Part shown: positions 1 to 5,272 of the stretch, one piece after another
How positions within the stretch are numbered: the first letter of the stretch is position 1
Layout: every line of letters starts with the position of its first letter
DNA from: Myxococcales bacterium
GTDB taxonomy: Bacteria > Myxococcota > Polyangia > Polyangiales > Polyangiaceae
Reading direction: 5' to 3'
DNA length: 5,272 nucleotides
Assembly: GCA_020430865.1 (NCBI GenBank)
Contig: JAGQIY010000201.1
Span: 1 to 5,272, forward strand
Notes under the pieces: model-generated
The model's input: only the letters and a program-made list of their open reading frames with translations
Told to the model about the DNA's origin: nothing
Database searches by the model: none
Made by a program: the position numbers and the translations under genes

Positions 1-2
1 AG

Positions 3-668
3 GGGATGAGCATGCTGTACAGCCGGGTGAGCGGCATCTTCAGCTACCCATACAAGGACGCCAGCGCGAACCTGGACGTACGCGTGTTCCTGTTCACCCT
101 CGGAGGTTCCGTGGGGATTCGTGACGTGCACCGCGATCACACGTTGGTGCCCGGCCAGGACTTCAACGGCGATGACGTCTTCGATGACAAGGACGTCAAC
201 ACGCGAGACGTGCGCAACGATCGGGAGTCGGACCAGATCTACGGGTCCCAGACCTTCCCCTACTGGGAAGGGCGGCTACGCATGGTGATCCCCTTGGAGT
301 CGTTCTTCTGGATCCACACCGGGACGATTCGCGGGGAGGAACGCAACGACGACTCCTTCGACTGGTTTCACGCCTTCCCTCACGACGCCGGGACGCTCTA
401 CCGCTACGACAGCACGTTCTTCTTCCGTCATCGCGACTTTGGGGCGGTGGGTCCGACCATCCGCTACATCGACACGCCTCGCGGAGACGGGCGGGACGAC
501 CGCTTCCAGTACGGCCTCGTCTATGGGACCCGTCCCGGGCTCATCAAGGGCAAGGACCTCTTCCTGCTCCAGACGCTGTTCCAGCTTGGCGACGACGAGT
601 TTGGGCTGCACGCCTACCGTGTTCCCATGTACCTGCTGGCGGTCTATCGCGCAGCCTTGCCTCTGTGA
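3..668 (+). CDS. Probable outer-membrane beta-barrel protein, C-terminal part (5' end outside window)
   Basis: The frame is open from the left edge to a TGA at 666-668. The first ATG is at position 6, but the residues after it contain no signal peptide and run straight into amphipathic strands, so the true start most likely lies upstream and about 221 C-terminal residues are seen. From the ATG, probable beta-strands fall at residues 23-40, 90-110, 136-155, 167-174 and 184-214, many with alternating hydrophobic and polar residues and rich in Tyr, Phe, Trp and Arg. They are joined by Asp/Arg-rich loops, the pattern of an outer-membrane barrel. One loop (residues 52-63, Asp52, Asn54, Asp56, Asp57, Asp60, Asp61, Asp63) resembles an acidic calcium-binding loop. 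The C-terminus ends in Leu rather than the aromatic residue usual for BAM substrates, which weakens the barrel call. I do not recognise a named family. It converges on the lipoprotein gene ending at 719. Confidence 0.6.
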   Translation, partial: GMSMLYSRVSGIFSYPYKDASANLDVRVFLFTLGGSVGIRDVHRDHTLVPGQDFNGDDVFDDKDVNTRDVRNDRESDQIYGSQTFPYWEGRLRMVIPLESFFWIHTGTIRGEERNDDSFDWFHAFPHDAGTLYRYDSTFFFRHRDFGAVGPTIRYIDTPRGDGRDDRFQYGLVYGTRPGLIKGKDLFLLQTLFQLGDDEFGLHAYRVPMYLLAVYRAALPL

Positions 669-704
669 CGGCGCCTGGCCGAGGGCGCCCGGGGAAAGGC
701 GCCG
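669..704. terminator. GC-rich stem-loop between convergent genes, possible bidirectional terminator
   Basis: Directly after the upstream stop, CGGCGCCT (669-676) is the exact inverse of AGGCGCCG (697-704), giving an 8-bp stem around a 20-base loop. The loop contains a further GGCGCC (684-689), so alternative stems are possible. The 50-base spacer separates two convergent stops, where a terminator is expected. There is no T-run on either strand, so this is not a canonical intrinsic terminator; it could act with Rho or simply be GC-rich spacer. Confidence 0.35.
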
Positions 705-718
705 CTCGAACGGGGCGA

Positions 719-2347
719 TCAGTTCGTCCCGGGGCTCGCCGGGCTCAGGTTCCACAGCCAGTTGTCGAGCATCACCAGCGAGTCGAAGAACGCATCGCTG
801 GTGTCCCAGATCGCGATGCGCAGCTCCATCACCTCGCCGGGCACCACGTTGCCCGCCGTGGTCAACCAGCCGGTCCCACCGCCCGCCAGATCGCTGGAGT
901 TGGGCGGGGTGCCACAACCTCCGTCGACCACGTCGAAGCCCGTTCCGGTGAGCAGGCTCGGCCCGGAGATGCAGCTGGCGGTGCCGTCGACGCCGCCCTC
1001 GCAACCCGTCGGCCCGTCGTCGCACACGCTGAACAGGTTCGTGCCGCGGGAGAGGTTCACGCCAATGGGGAAGCGCTGGAAGCTCGACGCGATGTACACG
1101 GCGAGGTTCTTGTCCGCAGGATTGCTGGTCGCCTTGGAGTCGACGAGCGCGACGACGAAATCGTTGAACTCACTGCACACGTACTCCGGAAACTCCGAAC
1201 TCAGGAACAGCTGATTGAAGCTGAAGGAGCGCGCATTGCTCGGCACGCGAATGCGCAGCGTGAGCATCACCGGATCGTTTGCGCGGTTTCCCTGCGGCTC
1301 CGGGCAACCAGGAGCGTTGGGCAGCCGGTCGCCGTTGGCCGCTAGCCAGTCCGCGGGGAACGCGCTCTGCTTCAGGTTCTCGACGCCTGGCTGAAACGGC
1401 TCGAAGGACGGAGCCGTGTCGGTTGGATCGGCAGCCGCGCCGGTGCTCAGCACGGCGAAGCGCTGGCCTCGTATGGGGAACAGGTTGTCGCCGAACTGCT
1501 CGTGGATCGCCCGCGCGCGGGGATTCGGCGTGCCGGTGCCGTTCGCCAGCGTGAGCTTCGCGCTGATCACACCCCACTTGCGCTCGGCGAGTGGCATCGT
1601 CTCATCCGTGAACTGACACAAGTCCATCGCGCGCGCGTAGTCCAGGGCGTCCGCGGAGTTGGTGTCGGTGACGGTGGCGTCGCAAGGGGGATCCACCTCG
1701 TCGAACAGGCCGTCGCAGTCATCGTCGACGGCGTTGCCGATGTACTCGATGGCTCCAGGGTTCACCAGCTCGGGCGTCGAGCTGCATCCGCCCGCCTTGT
1801 CGCAGCAGTCTCCGTCGGAGACCAACCAGCCATCGCCGTCACAATCCGTCATGGCGCTATTGCAGTTGCCACCAGTGCCGCCCATCCCGGAGCTGCCGCC
1901 CGCGCCCCCACTACCAGCGTTGCCAGCGCTACCACCATTCCCCGAGCTGCCAGCGTTTCCTGCAGAGCCGCCGTTCGCTGCAGAGCCGCCGTTCCCCGCA
2001 GAGCCGCCATTCGCTGCAGAGCCGCCGTTCCCTGCGGATCCACCGCTCGCCGCCGTCCCGCCACTACCGGAATTCCCCGCGGAACCGGCGCTGCCTGCAT
2101 TGCCTCCGGTGCCGCCCCCGGCAGAACCGCCGCTGACGCTCCCGCCATTGCCGCCGTTGTTGCCGGAGCCCCCGAAACCGCCGCTACCGCCGCCGCTGTT
2201 GCCACCCGTGCCATCGCCGCTCGGCACGCAGAAGCCGTCCTGCAGCTGCGTGCCAGGACCGCAGTCGATGCCGTCCAGTCCTGGCTCGCTACGACCACCT
2301 CCGCACGCAGTCACGAACCCGAGCAACAACCACCAGCGCGTCTTCAT
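719..2347 (-). CDS. Lipoprotein with Gly-rich linker, MopE-like metal-binding motif and choice-of-anchor L domain
   Basis: The 542-residue protein starts at the ATG at 2347, not at the upstream ATG at 2416. The 2347 start has a strong Shine-Dalgarno and is followed at once by a lipoprotein signal: positive Lys2 and Arg4, hydrophobic residues 5-13, and a lipobox V-T-A-C ending at Cys15. Next come a short Cys motif (C29 to C40, CGPGTQ then GFCVP), a Gly/Ser/Asn/Ala linker (about 44-160), and a MopE-like putative metal-binding module (about 162-217) with an Asp168/Asp170/Asp172 loop, GDCCD at 179-183 and VDDDCDG at 207-213. Residues 233-538 match the choice-of-anchor L style: WGVIS at 258-262, FLSSEFPEYVCSEFND at 381-396, and a C-terminal block from GGGTGWL (489-495) through LRIAIWDTSD (509-518) to DSLVMLDNW (522-530). 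Many cysteines suggest disulfides outside the cytoplasm. The biological role is unknown; adhesion or surface display is inference. It lies 97 bases downstream of the other lipoprotein gene on the same strand, so co-transcription is possible. Confidence 0.88.
   Translation of the reverse strand: MKTRWWLLLGFVTACGGGRSEPGLDGIDCGPGTQLQDGFCVPSGDGTGGNSGGGSGGFGGSGNNGGNGGSVSGGSAGGGTGGNAGSAGSAGNSGSGGTAASGGSAGNGGSAANGGSAGNGGSAANGGSAGNAGSSGNGGSAGNAGSGGAGGSSGMGGTGGNCNSAMTDCDGDGWLVSDGDCCDKAGGCSSTPELVNPGAIEYIGNAVDDDCDGLFDEVDPPCDATVTDTNSADALDYARAMDLCQFTDETMPLAERKWGVISAKLTLANGTGTPNPRARAIHEQFGDNLFPIRGQRFAVLSTGAAADPTDTAPSFEPFQPGVENLKQSAFPADWLAANGDRLPNAPGCPEPQGNRANDPVMLTLRIRVPSNARSFSFNQLFLSSEFPEYVCSEFNDFVVALVDSKATSNPADKNLAVYIASSFQRFPIGVNLSRGTNLFSVCDDGPTGCEGGVDGTASCISGPSLLTGTGFDVVDGGCGTPPNSSDLAGGGTGWLTTAGNVVPGEVMELRIAIWDTSDAFFDSLVMLDNWLWNLSPASPGTN
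1901..2044 (-). repeat. 18-bp tandem repeats encoding G-G-S-A-(G/A)-N hexads
   Basis: Residues 102-149 of the choice-of-anchor L lipoprotein consist of about eight hexads with the pattern GGSA(G/A)N, becoming looser towards residue 149. At the DNA level four 18-bp units at 1955-2026 are nearly identical and alternate, so that two 36-bp blocks (1955-1990 and 1991-2026) differ at only 3 of 36 positions. This points to recent duplication by slippage or unequal recombination inside a flexible linker. Because each unit is 18 bp, length changes keep the reading frame. Confidence 0.85.
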
Positions 2348-2348
2348 A

Positions 2349-2358
2349 CTCCCCTCCC
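2349..2358 (-). promoter_or_regulatory. Strong ribosome binding site that decides the lipoprotein start
   Basis: Read on the minus strand, GGGAGGGGAG lies just before the ATG at 2347; its GGAGG core (2357-2353) sits 5 bases from the start codon. This supports starting the choice-of-anchor L lipoprotein at 2347 rather than 2416, in agreement with the position of its lipoprotein signal. Confidence 0.75.
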
Positions 2359-2444
2359 GTACGCCAACCGTCCTGGCGCATGCAACTCGCAACCTCCACG
2401 GGCTTCGCAGCGTCACGAGGTCGTGGCTCCGGGAAACGGTCAGG

Positions 2445-3173
2445 CTACGGGACGCCGTTGCCGCGCATGGTGATCGGTCGACGCTCGGTGTCGTCGTCGA
2501 AGCTCAAGACGACGACGTCCTCGTGCTCGCCCTGGCGCGATGGCGCGAACGCGATGCCAAAGGATCGCGACGCGCCCTGCGGGATCGTCAGATCCGACGA
2601 GATGATGAAGCTGAACGCGGCCGAACCCATGAGCTGCCCCAGGCCGTAGAGTGCGACGTCTTGGCCGCACTCGTTGACCATCTCGACCTCGACGACGTCG
2701 AAGTCGCTGATGCTGACCGCACCGAAGTCGACCTGGGCGCGAGGCTTGATGCTCAGGCAACCACCGAGCGGAGTGGTGACGGCCTCCGCGGCGCCAATCC
2801 CCGTGATGTCCAGCGGTTCCGAGATCGCCTTGTCGCTCCGCCCCTGGAGTCGTAGGCCGTCGCCCGCGACCCCCATCACGTCGATGCTGAAGCTTCCGTC
2901 ATCCCCCACCGGTGCATCGACGCGGACGTTCGCTGTTTCGAGGTTGTAGATGCGGAGCTGCGAGGCATCGCCGGTGACGGCGCCGGGCGCACCAGTGACG
3001 CGCAGCCCGTCTGTCGTCTCGGAGATCGTGATCAGGCCCTGCTCGAAGCCCACGGAGGCCTCGGCCGGAGGTTCGGGTTGTGGGCTGATGCTGCAACCGA
3101 ACAGTGACAGCGAAGCCGCTAGCCACCAGCTCGCCCAGCATCGAGCCGGACGGCTTGGGGTGGACTTCGGCAT
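2445..3173 (-). CDS. Lipoprotein with C-terminal ASH / choice-of-anchor D-like domain
   Basis: This is a 242-residue protein on the minus strand ending in TAG. The frame stays open upstream to an ATG at 3341, but the start at 3173 is preferred because it opens a lipoprotein signal: Lys3, Arg8 and Arg11, a hydrophobic segment at residues 13-25, and the lipobox L-F-G-C with Cys27 as the lipidation site. A Pro/Glu-rich stretch (31-38) follows. Residues about 45-125 look like a beta-sandwich with short alternating strands, perhaps Ig-like. Residues about 138-241 fit the ASH/choice-of-anchor D style: VDFGAVSISD at 148-157, VEVEMVNEC at 161-169, SRSFGIAFAPSRQGEHEDVV at 202-221, then ITMRGNG at 234-240. 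Cys139 and Cys169 could form a disulfide. No clear Shine-Dalgarno precedes 3173, so the exact start is less certain than the frame. It is probably exported and membrane-anchored; its partner is unknown. It is the upstream member of a two-lipoprotein arrangement and is divergent from the kinase gene. Confidence 0.82.
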   Translation of the reverse strand: MPKSTPSRPARCWASWWLAASLSLFGCSISPQPEPPAEASVGFEQGLITISETTDGLRVTGAPGAVTGDASQLRIYNLETANVRVDAPVGDDGSFSIDVMGVAGDGLRLQGRSDKAISEPLDITGIGAAEAVTTPLGGCLSIKPRAQVDFGAVSISDFDVVEVEMVNECGQDVALYGLGQLMGSAAFSFIISSDLTIPQGASRSFGIAFAPSRQGEHEDVVVLSFDDDTERRPITMRGNGVP

Positions 3174-3344
3174 GGCTGTCGCAGCATCGCAAGAACCGAT
3201 CCCATCGGGCGAGGTCCGCGGCGAGCCTGCCCCGCGCTGACAAACGTGGGTCAACTGCGCGGTTTCAGCGCCCTTGGCTCCACTCCTCGCTGATGGCGGA
3301 CCGCTTCTCATGGCAACCAGCTCTGCTTCAAACTGTCTCAACCA

Positions 3345-3370
3345 GTATCATGGTGTATCATGGCATGCCA
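3345..3370 (+). promoter_or_regulatory. Tandem direct repeat and palindrome before the kinase start; candidate promoter/operator
   Basis: GTATCATGG occurs at 3345-3353 and again at 3355-3363, a period of 10 bases or one helical turn. A perfect 10-bp palindrome, TGGCATGCCA, overlaps it at 3361-3370, ending 2 bases before the kinase ATG. Each direct repeat holds TATCAT, which matches 5 of 6 bases of a sigma-70 -10 box, but I find no convincing -35 at the right distance. The cluster is less GC-rich than its surroundings. It may be an operator, a promoter, or both; no function is demonstrated. The rest of the 199-base divergent region (3174-3372) shows no gene and no clear promoter for the lipoprotein side. 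Confidence 0.3.
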
Positions 3371-3372
3371 GC

Positions 3373-5272
3373 ATGGACCCTCGTTATGAGACCCAGGAAG
3401 CCCTGAGCAAAGGGGACGTCGCCGACACGTGGCTGGCGATCGACCGATTGTCTGGCTCTCAGGTCGTGCTGAAGCAGGTCCGCCGCGCCGACCACGCCGA
3501 TATCCTGAGGCGGGAGTTCGAGGCGCTTCGTGGCCTGGCCCACCCGAACCTGGTCGAGGTGCTGGATCTCGCGTTCAGCCCCCAGCGCGACCAGGCGCCG
3601 TACCTGGTCACCCGCTTCGTGCCTGGCGTCAGCCTGCTGGAGTACGCGCGCAGCGTGCCCCTGGCGGACAGCGTCAGGGCCGTGGCAGACGCCGTCTCGG
3701 CGCTCCACCAGCTTCATTCCGCGGGGATTCGACACGGCGACTTCAAGCCGGGCAACATCCTGGTGGATCCCCGAGGCCGCGGCGTGCTGATCGACCTGAG
3801 CTGTACTGCGCTGCTTGGTGAGCCCCTGGAGGAGGTCTCCGGCACTCCAGGTTATCTTGCGCCGGAGTTCGCCAGGGGGCGCGCGGATCACCGCTCCGAT
3901 TTTTTTGCCGTGGGGATCACGCTTCGCGACATCGCGGAGCTGCGCGGCGAGGCCCTGCCCGAGCAGCTGCGAAAGCTCGCAGAACGTCTCACCCGCCCAG
4001 ACCCTCGCACGCGTCCTGGGGACGCAGCCGAGATCTTGGAAGCCCTTGGCCGGACGTCGCTTGCCCCTCACCCCCTGCTCGTGCCGAAGAGCTTGCTGGG
4101 TCGAGAACGTGAGCTGGCCTTCCTCGAGCACTGGCTGGAGCAGCTCGTCAGCGGCGGCGCGAAGACGCGCAATCTGGTGCTGTCCGGGCCTCCCGGCAGC
4201 GGGCGCTCACGCCTGTTGCGCGAGTTCAAGTGGATCGCAGGACAGCAGGTGCAGGTGCTCGACACCAGCGGCAGCAAGCCTGGTGCGGTGTTCGAGCTGC
4301 TGGGGATCGCCACCCGTCGGCCTCCCCCCCACAACCTGGCCGAGGTGCTCGGGCGGGTCGAGTCGCTGTCCAACTCGGAGGCGCCACTCTTGCTGCTGAT
4401 GGACGATGCGAGCCAGCTCGCTCCCTCGGATCGCCAGGCGTGGCTCGCCCTGTGTCGGAGCCTGGAGCCCACCGCAGCGCTGGGTGTGGTCAGCGTCGAG
4501 ACCTCCCCGATCACGCGAGCAGATCACGAGCCGAACTTCGAGGAGCTGACCCTCGGCTCGATCCCGTCCCGCGCGGTGAACAGCTGGCTGAAGGACCACC
4601 TCCCACGCTCGCGTGTGGAGCGCGCCATCCAGCTCACGGCAGGCCTGCCCGCCCAGCTGGAGACGCTGGTCAGCCTGCTGTCCACGGGCGCCCTGACCGA
4701 GGACGATCTGAGCCGCGGTGATCTCGACCTGCTGGGCAGCCAAGCCGAGCAGCGCTTCCGGGGGCTGACCACCGAGCAGATCCGCACGCTGACGCTGGCG
4801 ACACTCGCACCAGAAGACGCCGGGGGCCTCGACCCGCAGATCCTCGCGGAACTTGTACGGGCGGGCCTGCTCACCCGTCGTGGCAGCAGCTACGAGCCGC
4901 TCTACGGCTTCGCCGCTCTGGCGCTGAAGTTCTGCCCCGCGGAAACCCAACGGGCCCTGCATCGCGAGCTGGCCGAACACAGCTTGGAGCGCGCGAAGCG
5001 GGCGGGCCCTGGAGCCGGCGCCGCTGCGGCGAAGCATCTCGCCCTGGCGGGGGAGCTGGAACGTGCGGCCGAGTTCGTCGCTCGGTACGAGACCGAGGTC
5101 GTGAAGAACCCCAGCGAGTGGCTGGCTGCCGCGCGAGTGATCGTGGGCGCCACGCCGTCCAGCCTGCGACCCGTCAAGCTCGCAAGTCTGCTCAAGGTCG
5201 AGCAGCTCTTGCGCAACGCGGGTAGACCCCGCGAAGCGCTGGCCATGACCGCGCGCTTGCTGCGCATCCACC
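3373..5272 (+). CDS. Ser/Thr protein kinase fused to AAA/STAND-like ATPase, with helical C-terminal region (3' end outside window)
   Basis: The frame is open from ATG 3373 to the right edge, giving 633 residues with no stop. The start is chosen because the kinase P-loop follows within 10-20 residues and no in-frame ATG lies just upstream; there is no clear Shine-Dalgarno. Kinase domain, about 5-226: degenerate P-loop (LSKGDVADTWLA, 11-22), Lys34, helix C Glu48, HPNLV 57-61, catalytic loop HGDFKPGN (121-128, Asp123, Lys125, Asn128), Asp141 in a DLS motif, GTPGYLAPE 157-165, Asp176 in SDFFAVG, and Arg214. ATPase module: LLGRERE 241-247, Walker A GPPGSGRS 272-279, Walker B-like LLLLMDD 339-345. 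Residues about 525-633 are helical and Ala/Leu/Glu-rich, likely the beginning of TPR-like repeats. It resembles the large cytoplasmic kinase-ATPase-TPR signalling proteins common in myxobacteria, in which an ATP-binding sensor module follows the kinase. Further domains, for instance a transcription regulator, may lie beyond the window. Kinase activity is plausible because Lys34, Asp123, Asn128 and Asp141 remain. Confidence 0.9.
   Translation, partial: MDPRYETQEALSKGDVADTWLAIDRLSGSQVVLKQVRRADHADILRREFEALRGLAHPNLVEVLDLAFSPQRDQAPYLVTRFVPGVSLLEYARSVPLADSVRAVADAVSALHQLHSAGIRHGDFKPGNILVDPRGRGVLIDLSCTALLGEPLEEVSGTPGYLAPEFARGRADHRSDFFAVGITLRDIAELRGEALPEQLRKLAERLTRPDPRTRPGDAAEILEALGRTSLAPHPLLVPKSLLGRERELAFLEHWLEQLVSGGAKTRNLVLSGPPGSGRSRLLREFKWIAGQQVQVLDTSGSKPGAVFELLGIATRRPPPHNLAEVLGRVESLSNSEAPLLLLMDDASQLAPSDRQAWLALCRSLEPTAALGVVSVETSPITRADHEPNFEELTLGSIPSRAVNSWLKDHLPRSRVERAIQLTAGLPAQLETLVSLLSTGALTEDDLSRGDLDLLGSQAEQRFRGLTTEQIRTLTLATLAPEDAGGLDPQILAELVRAGLLTRRGSSYEPLYGFAALALKFCPAETQRALHRELAEHSLERAKRAGPGAGAAAAKHLALAGELERAAEFVARYETEVVKNPSEWLAAARVIVGATPSSLRPVKLASLLKVEQLLRNAGRPREALAMTARLLRIH
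3900..3906 (+). other. T7 homopolymer inside the kinase gene
   Basis: GAT-TTT-TTT-GCC encodes Asp176-Phe177-Phe178 in helix F of the kinase. All other Phe codons I read in this gene are TTC, so two adjacent TTT codons forming a seven-T run stand out in this GC-rich frame. Such runs can promote polymerase slippage, but use here is unproven. Confidence 0.8.

Noticed and set aside
2348..2416. N-terminal extension of the choice-of-anchor L lipoprotein to the ATG at 2416
   Set aside because: It would place 23 residues before the lipoprotein signal and ignore the strong Shine-Dalgarno at 2349-2358.
2414..2425. Short inverted repeat CACGAGGTCGTG between the two lipoprotein genes
   Set aside because: Arms of only 5 bp with a 2-base centre are common by chance in GC-rich DNA, and there is no T-run or other support for a terminator or operator.
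1659..2855. Long plus-strand open frame with a Pro/Ala-rich translation opposite the lipoproteins
   Set aside because: It is the antisense of the Gly-rich linker (GGC/GCC codons) and runs through two lipoprotein genes; the minus strand has signal peptides, lipoboxes and recognisable domains, while this frame has low complexity only.
3241..3262. TTGACC on the minus strand as a -35 box for the ASH-type lipoprotein
   Set aside because: No acceptable -10 sequence lies 16-18 bases downstream; the region there is GC-rich.
3174..3341. N-terminal extension of the ASH-type lipoprotein to the ATG at 3341
   Set aside because: It would bury the signal peptide 56 residues inside the protein; the added residues have no export or domain features.
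3429..3821. Plus-strand open frames overlapping the kinase domain in other frames
   Set aside because: They are Arg/Pro-rich shadows of the kinase frame starting at 3373, which alone carries the kinase motifs.
4324..4330. C7 homopolymer in the ATPase-coding region
   Set aside because: Proline codons CCC are ordinary in this GC-rich gene, so unlike the T7 run it is not exceptional in codon terms.
4207..5271. Long minus-strand open frame opposite the kinase-ATPase
   Set aside because: The plus frame has ordered kinase and ATPase motifs; the antisense frame is Arg/Gln/Gly-rich without recognisable domains, as expected from high-GC codon bias.

Overview
The window looks like chromosomal DNA from a high-GC myxobacterium (Myxococcota, probably Polyangia-like). 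The grounds are the GC-ending codon use, a Ser/Thr kinase fused to an AAA/STAND-type ATPase, and cell-surface lipoproteins with Gly/Ser/Asn-rich linkers, MopE-type metal-binding motifs and 'choice-of-anchor' domains. The taxonomic call is inference from gene style; there is no rRNA or other marker gene.

Layout, left to right. (1) Positions 1-668, plus strand: the 3' part of a gene whose protein looks like the C-terminal half of an outer-membrane beta-barrel. (2) Positions 669-718: a short convergent spacer with a GC-rich stem-loop, a plausible bidirectional terminator. (3) Positions 719-2347, minus strand: a 542-residue lipoprotein with a Gly-rich repeat linker, a MopE-like metal-binding motif and a C-terminal choice-of-anchor L domain. 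(4) Positions 2445-3173, minus strand: a 242-residue lipoprotein with an ASH/choice-of-anchor D-like domain, 97 bases upstream of and parallel to the previous gene. (5) Positions 3174-3372: a divergent intergenic region with a tandem 9-bp direct repeat and a 10-bp palindrome just before the next start. (6) Positions 3373 to the right edge, plus strand: an N-terminal kinase domain, then an AAA/STAND-like ATPase module, then a helical (TPR-like) region, still open at the window end.

The two lipoproteins may form a transcription unit with surface or periplasmic roles. The divergent kinase-ATPase is a probable cytoplasmic signalling protein. A functional link between them is only suggested by the shared divergent region. 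The kinase and ATPase carry several departures from consensus: one glycine left in the P-loop, HGD for HRD, DLS for DFG, and Arg for the Walker A Lys. I see no mobile element, CRISPR array, tRNA or rRNA. I did not find a clearly novel multi-gene system; the most interesting items are the kinase-ATPase and the repeat cluster at its start.
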